DNA from: Candidatus Hydrogenedentota bacterium
GTDB lineage: Bacteria; Hydrogenedentota; Hydrogenedentia; Hydrogenedentales; JAEUWI01
Length of the DNA: 64,000 nt
NCBI GenBank assembly: GCA_016791475.1
Contig: JAEUWI010000032.1
Location: forward strand, 23,047 to 87,046
Direction of reading: 5' to 3'
In this document: piece by piece, positions 31,480-41,491 of the stretch
Numbering within the stretch: position 1 is the first letter of the stretch
Layout: the number at the start of each line of letters is the position of its first letter
The notes under the pieces: generated by a model
The model's database searches: none
The model's input: only the letters and a program-made list of their open reading frames with translations
What the model was told of the DNA's origin: nothing
Position numbers and translations under genes: made by a program

Positions 31480-31574
31480 TTCCAGACACTGGAAATGCCC
31501 GGAAGGTTTCAGGTCCAATAGCCGCCGGGCTCTGAGTCGCAACGATAGTCGGGTAACAAGGGAGATTTGGGCTG

Positions 31575-34088
31575 GTGCTTGGATTTAAGTCGGTGCCGTG
31601 TTGGATAGTGGTGTGTTTTGTTGTCGTTGTGGGGATGATCTCCGGGGCGCGGGCGGAGATGGCGTGGAAGGATCTCCCCCCCCTGCCCGTTCCCATGTCG
31701 GGGCATTTTTCCGGTACTCACGGTGGCGCGTTGATCGTCGCGGGCGGCTCCAATTTTCCCGTTTCCCCCTTCCAGGGCGGTGAAAAGCAGTGGCTGGACC
31801 GGATCTACGTGCTGGAACCCGGCGCGGAAGCGTGGATCGACGCGGGGCAATTGCCCCAGCCTCGGGCCTACGGCGGTACGGTGTCCACGCCGGAGGGCGT
31901 TTTTCTTATCGGCGGTACGGATGGCCAGACGTGTTTCGAGAGCGTGCTGCGGCTGGCGTGGAAAGGCGGGGCGGTATCAATCGACGCGGCGGGTACGATT
32001 CCCGTGCCCCTGGCCTTTCACGGGGCCGCGCTGGTGGGAAAATCCATCTACCTTACGGGCGGGCAGTCTGATCCGAAAGCCACGGAGGCCTTGAACCGAA
32101 CCTGGTCGTGGGCGTATGCGGATGCGGGCGCGACCTGGGAAGAGGTTGAGGCGCTGCCCGGTGGATCGCGGATGCTGCCGGTGGTGCTCAGCCGGGACGA
32201 CAGCCTTTATGTTTTCAGCGGGGCGTCATTGTTTAAGAAGGACGACGGCACGCCGGGCCGGGTGTTTCTGAACGACGGTTATCGCTACACACCGGGCAAG
32301 GGCTGGAAGACTTTGACGGGCCCGCCCGTGCCGCTGGTGGCGGCGCCCGCGCTGCCCTGGGGCCAGGCGCATATTCTGGTGAGCAGCGGGGACGACGGAA
32401 AGCTCTTCGAGCAGTCGGCGGAACTGGGGGATGGTCACCCTGGTTTTCCCAAGACGATTTGGGCGTATCACACGATTACGGACACGTGGGTGGAGAAGGG
32501 CACGGTGCCCCAGCCCACGGTGACGACGCAGGCGGTGCTGTGGCAGGATCGGATGGTAATTCCCGGTGGTGAAGATCGACCGGGGCATCGGATGTCGTCG
32601 GTCCTTTCGGGCGTGCCTATGGCCATTGCCAAGAGTCTTGGCTGGCTGGATTATGGCGCGCTCGGGCTGTATTTTGCCGCGCTGGTCTATATCGGGATCT
32701 ATTGTTCTCGTCGCGAGGCGAATACGGAAGTGTATTTCCTGGGTGGTGGTCGAATCCCCTGGTGGGCCCTGGGCATCAGTATTTTCGGTACGTCGCTCAG
32801 TTCAATTACCTACCTGGCCATTCCGGCGAATGCTTACGCGACCAACTGGGTCGGATTCTTGAGCAATACGTGCATTGTGCTGGTCGCACCCTTTGTCGTA
32901 TGGCTCTACGTACCCCGTTATCGGAACGCAAAAGTCCCCACGGCGTACACCTACCTGGAGCAGCGCTTTAATCTGGCGGTGCGGATCTACGGCAGCCTGG
33001 TTTTTATGCTGTTTCAATTTGGGCGCATGGCTATCGTGCTTTACCTGCCCGCCATTACCTTGTCCGCGTCCACGGGCCTGAGCATCGAAATCTGTATTCT
33101 GGCGACGGGGGTATTGGCGACGTTCTACACCATGATGGGCGGGATTGAGGCGGTGATCTGGACCGATGTGGTCCAGTCGATCGTATTGCTTGCGGGGGCC
33201 GTGCTGGCGCTGTATCTGGTGGCTACCAATATTGATGGGGGGGTTGTCGGGGCATTCGCAACGGCGGTGGAAAACGACAAGTTCCATACCTTCAACTGGA
33301 CCTGGGACATGACCACGACGGCGGTGTGGGTCTGTCTCGTGGGCAATTTTTTCGCCATGCTCTATCCGTACACGGCGGATCAGACGATGGTGCAGCGCTA
33401 TCTGAGTGCGCGAAACGAGAACGACGCGAAGCGTGCGGTCTGGGTGAATGCCGCGCTTACCATACCGGTGTCGGTGATCTTTTTCGGCCTGGGCACGGCG
33501 CTGTTTGTGTATTTCAAGCACCACCCCGGCCAATTGGATCCCACGCTGAAAAACGACGCGATTCTGCCGGTTTTCGTGATGGCCATGTTCCCGACGGGGA
33601 TGAAGGGCGTGTTGATCTCGGGTGTCTTTGCCGCGGCCATGTCTTCCCTGGACAGCAGCATGAACAGCATGGCATCGGTGCTCGTAAATGATTATTATCG
33701 CCGTTTCAAGGGCGAGGTGAGCGAAGTAAAGGCGCTCGGTATCGCGCGCTGGTTGACGGTGTTGCTGGGCGGGCTGGGCACGGGGGCGGCGTGGTTTCTG
33801 GCGGGCACCCAGGCGACCTCGCTGTTTGACACCTATATGAAGCTTCTGGGGATGGCGGGCGGGGGCCTGGCGGGCGTGGTGGCGCTGGGCATGTTCACGA
33901 AACGCGCCAGCGGCTGGGGCGTTCTTGCGGGCGCGGCGGTGAGCGCGGTGGCGGTGTATTACGTAAATGCCCAGAACCTGACCCACTTCTATCTCCACGG
34001 CATGATCGGATTCCTGGTTTCTTTCTTTGTGGGCTATATCGCGAGCCTGCTTGCGCCCCGGAAGGTGGACACGGCCCCGCAGGGGTAG
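31575..34088 (+). CDS. Kelch beta-propeller / sodium:solute symporter fusion
   Basis: 837 residues from GTG 31575 (GGGAG upstream). Signal-like hydrophobic start, then a kelch propeller of about 320 residues resembling N-acetylneuraminate epimerase NanM/cyclically permuted mutarotases: GHFSGTHGGALIVAGGSNFP, PQPRAYGGTVSTPEGVFLIG, ALVGKSIYLTGGQ and LWQDRMVIPGGEDRPGHRMS. From about residue 355 a sodium:solute symporter follows, with YFLGGGRIPWWALGISIFGT, SLSSITYLAIPANAYATNW and roughly 13 membrane helices to LAPRK. This predicts that a sugar (perhaps sialic acid) is converted to its transported anomer outside the membrane and taken up with Na+. Specificity is inferred from NanM resemblance. Confidence 0.9.
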   Translation: MLGFKSVPCWIVVCFVVVVGMISGARAEMAWKDLPPLPVPMSGHFSGTHGGALIVAGGSNFPVSPFQGGEKQWLDRIYVLEPGAEAWIDAGQLPQPRAYGGTVSTPEGVFLIGGTDGQTCFESVLRLAWKGGAVSIDAAGTIPVPLAFHGAALVGKSIYLTGGQSDPKATEALNRTWSWAYADAGATWEEVEALPGGSRMLPVVLSRDDSLYVFSGASLFKKDDGTPGRVFLNDGYRYTPGKGWKTLTGPPVPLVAAPALPWGQAHILVSSGDDGKLFEQSAELGDGHPGFPKTIWAYHTITDTWVEKGTVPQPTVTTQAVLWQDRMVIPGGEDRPGHRMSSVLSGVPMAIAKSLGWLDYGALGLYFAALVYIGIYCSRREANTEVYFLGGGRIPWWALGISIFGTSLSSITYLAIPANAYATNWVGFLSNTCIVLVAPFVVWLYVPRYRNAKVPTAYTYLEQRFNLAVRIYGSLVFMLFQFGRMAIVLYLPAITLSASTGLSIEICILATGVLATFYTMMGGIEAVIWTDVVQSIVLLAGAVLALYLVATNIDGGVVGAFATAVENDKFHTFNWTWDMTTTAVWVCLVGNFFAMLYPYTADQTMVQRYLSARNENDAKRAVWVNAALTIPVSVIFFGLGTALFVYFKHHPGQLDPTLKNDAILPVFVMAMFPTGMKGVLISGVFAAAMSSLDSSMNSMASVLVNDYYRRFKGEVSEVKALGIARWLTVLLGGLGTGAAWFLAGTQATSLFDTYMKLLGMAGGGLAGVVALGMFTKRASGWGVLAGAAVSAVAVYYVNAQNLTHFYLHGMIGFLVSFFVGYIASLLAPRKVDTAPQG

Positions 34089-34166
34089 CATACGGCCGGG
34101 GAGCAAAATTCCATTTCCGGCGTTTCGATCCGCTATACTGTTGGAAACCTGAACCAGAGAGAAATT

Positions 34167-35381
34167 ATGACATTTGAGGAATTTGAGGATCTCGATCCGC
34201 GCTGCCTGCGCGTATTGAAGCAGATGGGGATCGAATCCCCCACCCCCGTGCAGGAGCAGGCGCTCCCTATCGTGCTCACCGGAAAAGACCTGGTGGCGAC
34301 GGCACAGACTGGAACCGGCAAGACGCTGGCCTTTGCCCTTCCCTCCCTTTCGCGGCTTGCGAAGGAGAAAGAATCGCGCAACCGGATGCTGGTGCTGGTG
34401 CCCACGCGTGAGTTGGCGGTGCAGGTGGAGTCGGTGATCGCGGGACTTTGCAAGGCGCTGCATATGCACAGTGCGTTGATCTACGGCGGCGTGGGGTTCG
34501 GCGGTCAGATCGCCGACCTGAAGCGGGGTTGCGATGTCATCGTGGCCACGCCGGGCCGCCTGCTGGACCACATGAGCCGGGGCGCGGTGAAGTTCGATAA
34601 CCTGGAGATTCTGGTCTTCGACGAAGCCGACCGGATGCTGGACATGGGCTTCTTGCCCGATATCAAGCGGATTCTGGCCAAATTGCCCGTCAGCCGCCAG
34701 ACTCTGATGTTTTCGGCGACCTTTGCGCCCGAACTGGCCCGCCTGACCCGCAGCATGATGCGGGATCCGGGCCGGATTGAAGTCGGGGCGATTTCCATGC
34801 CGGTGGACAAAGTCCGGCAGCTTGTTATCCCGGTGCGCCAGGAAGACAAGTCAAAGATGCTGATGGAAATTCTGAAAGAAGAGCAGATCGACACGGCGAT
34901 TATTTTCCTGCGGACCAAAATCCGCACGGAACGCGTGACGAAGCTCTTGAAGACGAACGGCTTCAAGGCGGCGGCTATTCACGGGGACCTGTCCCAGGTT
35001 ATCCGCCAGAAATCGTTAGAAGGTTTCCGGAGTGGCAAGTATGAGTTGCTGGTGGCGACGGATGTGGCGGCGCGCGGGCTGGATATCGATGATATCAGCC
35101 ATGTGATCAATTATGACATCCCGGAGAATCCGGACGATTATGTGCACCGAATTGGCCGGACGGCCCGTGCGGAGAAAGAGGGCGACGCGATCACGTTTGT
35201 GACGCCGACGGACCACGCCGCGCTTGGCGAAATTGAGAAGACGCTGGGCCGGAATCTTCCCCGGAAAGAGTATGAGGGGGCGCCGAATGTGCTGACCCTG
35301 TGGCGTCCGGCGGGGGCGAAGCGGGAAGGTCTCCCCGCGACCCGAGCCCGAAAGGGCCGGAGTCTCATGCGCCGCCGCTAG
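34167..35381 (+). CDS. DEAD-box RNA helicase (RhlE-like)
   Basis: 404 residues with all helicase motifs in order: Q motif FEEFEDLDPRCLRVLKQMGI with PTPVQEQALP, I AQTGTGKT, Ia PTRELAVQ, Ib TPGRLLD, II VFDEADRMLDMGF, III SATF, IV IIFLRTK, V VATDVAARGLDID and VI HRIGRTARA. A short basic C-terminal tail (KRE...ARKGRSLMRRR) suits RNA binding and is typical of the RhlE group. It unwinds RNA structure in ribosome assembly or mRNA decay. Single gene; GAGAG precedes the ATG. A TATACT at 34134 could be its -10 box. Confidence 0.95.
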   Translation: MTFEEFEDLDPRCLRVLKQMGIESPTPVQEQALPIVLTGKDLVATAQTGTGKTLAFALPSLSRLAKEKESRNRMLVLVPTRELAVQVESVIAGLCKALHMHSALIYGGVGFGGQIADLKRGCDVIVATPGRLLDHMSRGAVKFDNLEILVFDEADRMLDMGFLPDIKRILAKLPVSRQTLMFSATFAPELARLTRSMMRDPGRIEVGAISMPVDKVRQLVIPVRQEDKSKMLMEILKEEQIDTAIIFLRTKIRTERVTKLLKTNGFKAAAIHGDLSQVIRQKSLEGFRSGKYELLVATDVAARGLDIDDISHVINYDIPENPDDYVHRIGRTARAEKEGDAITFVTPTDHAALGEIEKTLGRNLPRKEYEGAPNVLTLWRPAGAKREGLPATRARKGRSLMRRR

Positions 35382-35470
35382 GGCGGTCATGGTGCGTGCC
35401 GGGTATACCCGGTATGCCGGTTGAGTGAAGGCGGAGCGACAGGCCGGGCAGTCCGGCTCCGGACCCTGAA

Positions 35471-35499
35471 TTGGTTTTGAGAGCCCGATTTGATATAAT
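35471..35499 (+). promoter_or_regulatory. Sigma-70 promoter of the mre operon
   Basis: TTGGTT (35471-35476) and a perfect TATAAT (35494-35499) are 17 bases apart, and TG precedes the -10 box in the extended position. Start of transcription near 35506, about 120 nt before mreB. Confidence 0.75.
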
Positions 35500-35626
35500 G
35501 CGCCCGGCCAAACGGGCACTTCTCTAAGTCCTTAAAATTACGCGTCTTAGGGTGTTTCTTGCCCTCCCGCGGCGCCCCAGGGGCGTCTGCCATGATTACG
35601 ATGCTCACCGTGAGGTTCGATATAGA

Positions 35627-36652
35627 ATGAAATTCTGGCACTTAATTCCAGGCCTGTTCTCCCATGATATGGCGATTGATCTGGGCACCGCCAATACGCT
35701 CGTCTACGTCAAGGGACAGGGCATCGTTCTGTGCGAACCATCGGTGGTGGCGATCAACACGAAGACGGGCAAACCCCGCGCCGTGGGCAACGAAGCGAAG
35801 AACATGATCGGCCGCACGCCGGGCAATATTATCGCCATCCGTCCGATGAAAGACGGCGTGATCGCGGATTTTGAGATCACGCAGGAGATGCTGCGCCACT
35901 TCATCCAGAAGGTGCACAACCGCAGCCGGCTGGTATGGCCCCGTGTGGCGATCAGCGTGCCGTCGGGTATTACCGAGGTGGAGAAGCGCGCGGTTATCGA
36001 CAGCGCGATGAAGGCGGGCGCGAAAAAGGTTTACATTATTGAAGAGCCCATGGCGGCGGCGATAGGCGCGGGTCTCCCGGTGCACGAGCCCCAGGGGTGC
36101 ATGGTGGTGGATATCGGCGGCGGCACGACCGAAGTGGCCGTGATCTCCCTGGGCGGCATCGTATTTGCCAAGTCGGTCCGCGTGGCGGGCGACGACATGG
36201 ACCAGGCGATTATCCAGCACCTTAAGCGGACCTACAATATGGTGGTGGGCGAACGGACAGCGGAAGACATCAAGATCGCCATCGGTTCGGCGTTCCCGCT
36301 GAAAGACGAACTGGAGATGCAGGTGAAGGGCCGTGACCAGGTCATGGGCCTGCCGAAGATTATCACCATCACCTCCGAAGAAATCCGGGAATCCCTTCGG
36401 GAGCCGGTCAGCGCCATGGTGGACGCGGTCCGCGTGACGCTGGAGCGCACCCCGCCGGAGCTTTCGGCGGATATTGTCGATCGCGGTGTGGTGCTCGCGG
36501 GCGGGGGCGCCAACCTCCGCGGATTGGACCAGTTGCTGGCGAAGGAAACGGGCCTGCACGTTTCGGTGGCCGAAGATCCCCTCACGGCCGTCGTGCTCGG
36601 CACGGGTAAATTCCTGGAAGAACTCAAGAATTATCCGGACGAGGAGATGTAA
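35627..36652 (+). CDS. mreB: Rod shape-determining protein MreB
   Basis: 341 residues from ATG 35627 ([20 protein letters not shown]). Actin-fold motifs: phosphate 1 [20 protein letters not shown], connect 1 [15 protein letters not shown], phosphate 2 [20 protein letters not shown] and the adenosine motif [18 protein letters not shown]. MreB forms membrane-bound filaments that direct lateral wall synthesis. It leads the operon mreB-mreC-mreD-mrdA-rodA. An amphipathic N-terminal start (FWHLIPGLF) would bind membrane. All motifs are intact. Confidence 0.98.
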   Translation: MKFWHLIPGLFSHDMAIDLGTANTLVYVKGQGIVLCEPSVVAINTKTGKPRAVGNEAKNMIGRTPGNIIAIRPMKDGVIADFEITQEMLRHFIQKVHNRSRLVWPRVAISVPSGITEVEKRAVIDSAMKAGAKKVYIIEEPMAAAIGAGLPVHEPQGCMVVDIGGGTTEVAVISLGGIVFAKSVRVAGDDMDQAIIQHLKRTYNMVVGERTAEDIKIAIGSAFPLKDELEMQVKGRDQVMGLPKIITITSEEIRESLREPVSAMVDAVRVTLERTPPELSADIVDRGVVLAGGGANLRGLDQLLAKETGLHVSVAEDPLTAVVLGTGKFLEELKNYPDEEM

Positions 36653-36665
36653 CGGAGAGCCCCGC

Positions 36666-37610
36666 TTGAATCTCACCCGTTATCTTACGACGCACCGCCC
36701 GGAAGTGATTCTGGCGGTTCTGTCTTTATCCTCCCTCATATCCCTCTTTACAGGCACGTCTTCGAGCTTTATCCAGCGTGGCCTGAGCCGACTGGTCAGC
36801 ATTTCGGGCTACCCGGTGCTGGTGGCGCGAACGGCGGCGGAAGAGGCCTTTCACTACGCCTTCGACTCGGTGGCGAGTTACAGCGCCCTGCGCAAGGACA
36901 GCGAGAATCTTCGGGGCGTCCAAACCCGGCTGCAGACGGCGCTCGCGGTGGAGGAGGAATTGGCGGCGGAAAACCGACGGCTGCGGAGCATGCTCGATTT
37001 CGCCCGGTCTGAGCCGCGTCTGACCCAGGTGCCCGCGCGGGTCATCGGGAGTCTTCGGGGGATGCTGACGATCAATCGCGGGCGCGTACACGGGATCCAG
37101 CCGCGCATGGCGGTGATCACGGAGCGGGGCGTGGTGGGGATGGTGACGGACGTGCAGGATCTTTCCGCGAGCGTGGCCACGGTTCACCACCGGGATTGCC
37201 GGATTCCCGCGATGGTCCATCGCAACCGGATCCGGGCTTATGACGGGGTGGTCAAAGCCAACGGAACGGACTATAATTACATCTGCTCCATGGACTTCAT
37301 CGACATGAAGTATGATGTCCGACCGGGCGATATCGTGGTGACCAGTCCGGAAAGCCAGTTTTTCCCCGCAGGCCTGCCCGTTGGAACGGTTACCGTAGTG
37401 CGTGAAACGGGCGGTGCGCTCTGGCGTTATGCCGAGCTGGAACCTGCGGTTGATCCCTATGTGCTGGATGAGGTTTTTGTGGTGATGCGCTACGTGCCGG
37501 AGGAAGAGTATTTTACGGGTCCTGGAACACAGGATGCGTATCGAAGCGCCACGTCGCTCGCCCCGGCCCTGCCCGACGACCGCCCGATCCAGGAGCGCTT
37601 TGCCCCATGA
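36666..37610 (+). CDS. mreC: Rod shape-determining protein MreC
   Basis: 314 residues from TTG 36666, chosen because GGAGAG lies a few bases upstream and the gap to mreB is 13 bp; the frame stays open into mreB but that part is not MreC. One N-terminal membrane helix (VILAVLSLSSLISLF, about 15-32), a coiled coil (about 75-120, SENLRGVQTRLQTALAVEEE) and the periplasmic double beta-barrel with RVIGSLRGMLTINRGRVHGI, PRMAVITERGVVGMVTDVQD and YDVRPGDIVVTSPESQFFPA. MreC links the MreB filament to PBP2. A poorly conserved acidic/proline tail ends the protein. Confidence 0.94.
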   Translation: MNLTRYLTTHRPEVILAVLSLSSLISLFTGTSSSFIQRGLSRLVSISGYPVLVARTAAEEAFHYAFDSVASYSALRKDSENLRGVQTRLQTALAVEEELAAENRRLRSMLDFARSEPRLTQVPARVIGSLRGMLTINRGRVHGIQPRMAVITERGVVGMVTDVQDLSASVATVHHRDCRIPAMVHRNRIRAYDGVVKANGTDYNYICSMDFIDMKYDVRPGDIVVTSPESQFFPAGLPVGTVTVVRETGGALWRYAELEPAVDPYVLDEVFVVMRYVPEEEYFTGPGTQDAYRSATSLAPALPDDRPIQERFAP

Positions 37611-37745
37611 TGACGGCCTCGCCCTTTTCAGATCGTTCCGGCGTCCGTCGCCGCCGCCCGCTTTCCATAGGTACCGCACTCCTTGAAAGTGCGGCTTTCT
37701 TAATGGAATCGTCTTGTCGAAATCAGCGGGAGCCCGTGAATCGCC

Positions 37746-38252
37746 ATGCTGCATAATCTCTTATGGCTGGTAACGGTGGTCGTCATGGCGCTGGTGCAGA
37801 CGACCTGGCCCGATTTCCTTACGCTGCAGGGCCGCACGCCGGATCTCACGCTGATCCTGGTGGTCTACTTCGCGATTGTTGAAGGCGAAGAGCGGGCGAT
37901 GTTTACCGGGGCTGTGGGCGGCCTTTACCAGGACGTGGCCAGCCGGGCGGTCCTGGGTCATAACATACTTTGCCTCGTGATCATTGCCTATTCGGTGGGC
38001 CGACTCTCCACGCGGCTGGTGACGGAGCATCCCGCGGTGAAGGCGGGCCTGGTGTTTCTGGCGTGCGTTGCCCAGGGGATACTGTACACCTTTGTGCTCT
38101 ATGTGCAGGAGCCGGCGACGCCCGTGGTGGGCAATATTGTGACGGTGGTGGTGCCTTCGGCCTTCTACACCGCGCTGATTACGCCCTTCGTGTTTTTCGC
38201 CCTCGCGCGCCTTTTCGGCGGACGCCCGGCACCCCAGGGGAGCATCGCCTGA
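37746..38252 (+). CDS. mreD: Rod shape-determining protein MreD
   Basis: 168 residues, almost wholly hydrophobic, with five or six membrane helices. It has the MreD look: VMALVQTTWPDFLTLQGRTP, DLTLILVVYFAIVEGEERAM and FTGAVGGLYQDVASRAVLGH. It follows mreC after a 135-bp gap in which no gene is seen, and its stop overlaps the mrdA start by one base (TGATG). It is part of the elongasome membrane complex. Confidence 0.92.
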   Translation: MLHNLLWLVTVVVMALVQTTWPDFLTLQGRTPDLTLILVVYFAIVEGEERAMFTGAVGGLYQDVASRAVLGHNILCLVIIAYSVGRLSTRLVTEHPAVKAGLVFLACVAQGILYTFVLYVQEPATPVVGNIVTVVVPSAFYTALITPFVFFALARLFGGRPAPQGSIA

Positions 38253-40204
38253 TGTCGATCAACAACGAGCCAAAGCGTTATGAAGGCGTGGAGAATCGGG
38301 TCCAGTTTCTGGCGCTGATTCTGGCGCTGGTTTTTGTGGCGCCGTGTCTCCAGCTCTGGCAGTTGCAGGTGGTTCGGCAGAGCGAATACCAGAGCATGGC
38401 GGACGAACAACGCATTTTCCCGCAGACGCTGGAGTCGGACCGGGGTATCATTTTCGGGGCGAACGACGTGATCCTGGCGGACAACCGCGCCAGCGTGAAC
38501 GTGGTTTTTGTGCCGGGGGAATGCCCCGAGGTGCGCCGGGAAGAGACCTGTATCCGCCTGGCGCAACTGCTGGGCCTGGAAGCGAACAGCGTGATCGAAA
38601 AGGTGAAGGCGAAGTCGGGGGATCCTTTCGAGCAGGTGGTGATCAAGAATGACGTGACCAAGGCGGAGCTCTTCCACATCGAGGAGAACGCCTTCGATCT
38701 GCCTGGGGCGCTGATCCTGGTGCAGCCCCAGCGCCGCTATTACTATAACGAAACGGGCGGCCAGTTGCTGGGTTATCTGGGCGAAATTCAGCGCAAACAG
38801 TTGGACGACCCTTATTGGCAGGAGAAGGGCTATCACCAGGGCGATATCATCGGACAGGACGGCCTGGAGGCCCAGTATGAGAGCCAGCTCCAGGGGGTGG
38901 ATGGCTTCCTGCAGGTGACCAAGTACGCTTCGGGTCGCCCCCAGCTCCGTACGGATCGCGGCGGCATGCCGGTGCTGGCGCGACGGGACAGCGCGGGGAA
39001 TTACTCCTCGATCGAAGGGGAAGGCCGCGAACCGCAGGCCGGCGATCCACTGCATCTCACGCTCGATATCGACCTGCAGAAGCACTGCGAGTCCCTGCTG
39101 GTGGGCGAAGAAGGCGCCATCGTGGTGCTGAACGCGGATACGGGCGGCGTTATGGCGATGGCGAGCAACCCGAGCTATGACCCGAGCGTGTTCGTTTCCC
39201 ACGATCCCACGGGCGAACGGAACCGTCTGCTGTTTCCGCCTCCGAAGACGCCCAAGCCGATGGTGAACAAAGCCTTTCGCGAGCAGTACCCGCCGGGTTC
39301 GGTGTTCAAGGTGATGCTGGCGGCGGCGGCGCTGGAAGAGGGCGTGATCACGCCCCAGACGACGCACTTCTGCGGCGGCAGCTACCGTATCAACGGCGGT
39401 GGCCGGGCCTGGGGCTGCTGGCAGCGCCGGGGTCATGGCCGGGTGGCGGTGAAGGAGGCGCTGGCCTACTCCTGCGACGTATTTTTTTACAACGTGGGCC
39501 TTTCGCTGGGGGTGGATAAGATCCAGGAATGGTCGCACAAGATGGGCCTGGGGGTGAAAACGGGTATCGATCTGCCAAGAGAGATCACCGGCCTGATTCC
39601 GGGGCAGGAATGGAAAAAGGAGCAGTTCAAGAAGAAGGGGCCGTCGGAACAGAAATGGTATCCGGGCGACACGGTGAACTTGAGCATCGGCCAGGGCAGT
39701 GCCGCGACGACGCCGCTTCAGAATGCGGTGATGCTGGCGTGCATTGCGAACGGGGGCTACCGGGTGCGGCCCTTCTTGAACCGGGATCGGGGCATCGAAA
39801 AGTCGGAGCGGCTGCTGAGCGATTCCACGGTGGAGGTGGTGACGGCGGGCATGCGGATGTGCGTGGAGAAGGCCCCGCCCAATTATCCGACGGGCACGGG
39901 CTGGCGCGCGGGGATCCCCGGATTCACCATTCTGGGGAAGACGGGATCGGCCCAGATCATGGACCTTGCCAAGCACAAGGTCTACGGGCATGAAGACAAC
40001 ATTCCCAAGCACATGCGCGACCATGCGTGGTTTGTGGCGGCGGTGACGGATCGGGAGCCGAGAGTATCCATCTGTATTCTGGTGGAGCACGGTCACCACG
40101 GCAGCACGGCGGCTTCGGTGCTGGGCAAGCCGGTCATTGAGTATATCTATCGCAACCAGCCCGCACCCGATGTCCAGGTGGCCCAGGCCGAGGAAAAGCG
40201 CTGA
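38252..40204 (+). CDS. mrdA: Penicillin-binding protein 2 (elongasome transpeptidase)
   Basis: 650 residues from ATG 38252, one-base overlap with mreD. An N-terminal membrane helix (VQFLALILALVFVAPCLQLW) is followed by the pedestal domain and the transpeptidase domain. Catalytic motifs: SxxK as S350-V-F-K353 (QYPPGSVFKVMLAAAALEEG), the SxN position as S407-C-D409 (AYSCDVFFYNVGLSLG) and KTG as K563-T-G565 (ILGKTGSAQIMDLAK). GxDGLEAQYE-type GQDGLEAQYESQLQGVDGFL is also typical of PBP2. It cross-links peptidoglycan during lateral growth with RodA. Confidence 0.97.
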   Translation: MSINNEPKRYEGVENRVQFLALILALVFVAPCLQLWQLQVVRQSEYQSMADEQRIFPQTLESDRGIIFGANDVILADNRASVNVVFVPGECPEVRREETCIRLAQLLGLEANSVIEKVKAKSGDPFEQVVIKNDVTKAELFHIEENAFDLPGALILVQPQRRYYYNETGGQLLGYLGEIQRKQLDDPYWQEKGYHQGDIIGQDGLEAQYESQLQGVDGFLQVTKYASGRPQLRTDRGGMPVLARRDSAGNYSSIEGEGREPQAGDPLHLTLDIDLQKHCESLLVGEEGAIVVLNADTGGVMAMASNPSYDPSVFVSHDPTGERNRLLFPPPKTPKPMVNKAFREQYPPGSVFKVMLAAAALEEGVITPQTTHFCGGSYRINGGGRAWGCWQRRGHGRVAVKEALAYSCDVFFYNVGLSLGVDKIQEWSHKMGLGVKTGIDLPREITGLIPGQEWKKEQFKKKGPSEQKWYPGDTVNLSIGQGSAATTPLQNAVMLACIANGGYRVRPFLNRDRGIEKSERLLSDSTVEVVTAGMRMCVEKAPPNYPTGTGWRAGIPGFTILGKTGSAQIMDLAKHKVYGHEDNIPKHMRDHAWFVAAVTDREPRVSICILVEHGHHGSTAASVLGKPVIEYIYRNQPAPDVQVAQAEEKR

Positions 40205-41445
40205 TGCCGCGGAGCACGCACGACTACCATTCCGAAGACGCGATCATGCGGGCGATCAATTTCCGGAATCTGCGCCGGATCGACTGGATGCTGCCGATTT
40301 TCGTGCTCGTGCTGGCGGCTATCGGCTGGGTGACCATGTATAGCGCGAGCGCCCATTCGGACGCCTCGTACTACCATAAGCAGATCATGTTTTTTCTGGC
40401 GGGGGCCGTGATCGCGACGGTGCTCGTGGCGGTGGACTATCGCGCGCTCGTTGCGGCGGCGCCCGTGTTTTACGTGATCGCGGTCGGGCTGTTGGTGGCG
40501 GTGCTGGCGGTGGGTACGGAGGTGAAGGGCGGCCGGCGCTGGCTGGATTTTGGTCTTTTCAGGATCCAGCCATCGGAGATCACGAAGATCATCATGATCT
40601 ATTTTCTGGCGTGGTACCTGAGCACGCTGGGCACGCGCATCCGCAAGCTGCACTGGTTCGTTCTGGCGTTTATCCTTACCGGCGTGCCGATGGCGCTGAT
40701 CCTGAAGCAGCCCAATCTGAGCACGGCGATGACGCTGGGGCCGCTGGTGGTGGTGATGCTTTTTGTGGCGGGCTGCCGTCTCTGGCACATGGGGGTGATT
40801 GTGCTGGCGGCGCTTTCCGTGGTGCCCTTCGCCTGGATCCAGATTAAGGATTTCAACCCGAGTCCGATCGAAAAGGAGCAGGCGATCCAGCGGGAAGAAT
40901 TCCGCGAAAGCCGGCAGTGGTGGGAATTGCACTGGCACCAGAAGATGCGCATCTACACCTTCCTCCATCCTGACTTTTCGCCGCGCACGGGCAACTGGCA
41001 GGCCTACCAGAGTAATATCACGGTGGGCAGCGGCGGCTTCCGGGGGAAGGGCTTCATGAACGGCACCAACACCAAGCTGAACTACCTCCCGGAGCACCGG
41101 ACCGACTTCATTTTCTCCCACTTCGCGGAGGAGCGCGGATTCGTCGGCGCGGTGGTGGTGATAGGCCTTTATGTGGCCTTCCTGTTACGCGGGCTGATTT
41201 TCGCCCGCGATTGTCCCGATATGATGGGGACCCTGCTGGCCACGGGTGTGGTCACGGTGCTGGGGTTCCATATTTTTTCCAATATTGCCATTACCATCGG
41301 GCTGATGCCGGTTACCGGCATGCCCCTCCCGTTCCTGAGCTACGGCGGCACCTTTTATTTGAGCACCATGGCCTGCGTCGGCATATTGCTGAACGTGCCC
41401 ATGCGCCGCAAGATGTTTATGGACGAGGGCATGTTCGCCCGCTGA
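40204..41445 (+). CDS. rodA: Peptidoglycan glycosyltransferase RodA
   Basis: 413 residues with about ten membrane helices. SEDS family marks: LAAIGWVTMYSASAHSDASY, GGRRWLDFGLFRIQPSEITK (catalytic-region GRRW...QPSE), LKQPNLSTAMTL, HRTDFIFSHFAEERGFVGAV and MPVTGMPLPFLSYGGTFYLS. It polymerises lipid II into glycan strands as partner of PBP2. It starts at ATG 40204, overlapping the mrdA stop by one base; a second in-frame ATG at 40246 is an alternative. The large loop between QPNLST and FSHF is longer than in E. coli RodA, with a charged stretch (EKEQAIQREEFRESRQWWEL). Confidence 0.96.
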   Translation: MPRSTHDYHSEDAIMRAINFRNLRRIDWMLPIFVLVLAAIGWVTMYSASAHSDASYYHKQIMFFLAGAVIATVLVAVDYRALVAAAPVFYVIAVGLLVAVLAVGTEVKGGRRWLDFGLFRIQPSEITKIIMIYFLAWYLSTLGTRIRKLHWFVLAFILTGVPMALILKQPNLSTAMTLGPLVVVMLFVAGCRLWHMGVIVLAALSVVPFAWIQIKDFNPSPIEKEQAIQREEFRESRQWWELHWHQKMRIYTFLHPDFSPRTGNWQAYQSNITVGSGGFRGKGFMNGTNTKLNYLPEHRTDFIFSHFAEERGFVGAVVVIGLYVAFLLRGLIFARDCPDMMGTLLATGVVTVLGFHIFSNIAITIGLMPVTGMPLPFLSYGGTFYLSTMACVGILLNVPMRRKMFMDEGMFAR

Positions 41446-41491
41446 GCGGGCAAGGCCGGTCGGCCCCCAGGCAAACAGAAAGACTTTTTTT

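Noticed and set aside
32802..34571. A 589-codon minus-strand frame over the symporter and helicase
   Set aside because: It spans two unrelated plus-strand genes with intact motifs, so it is a composition artefact.
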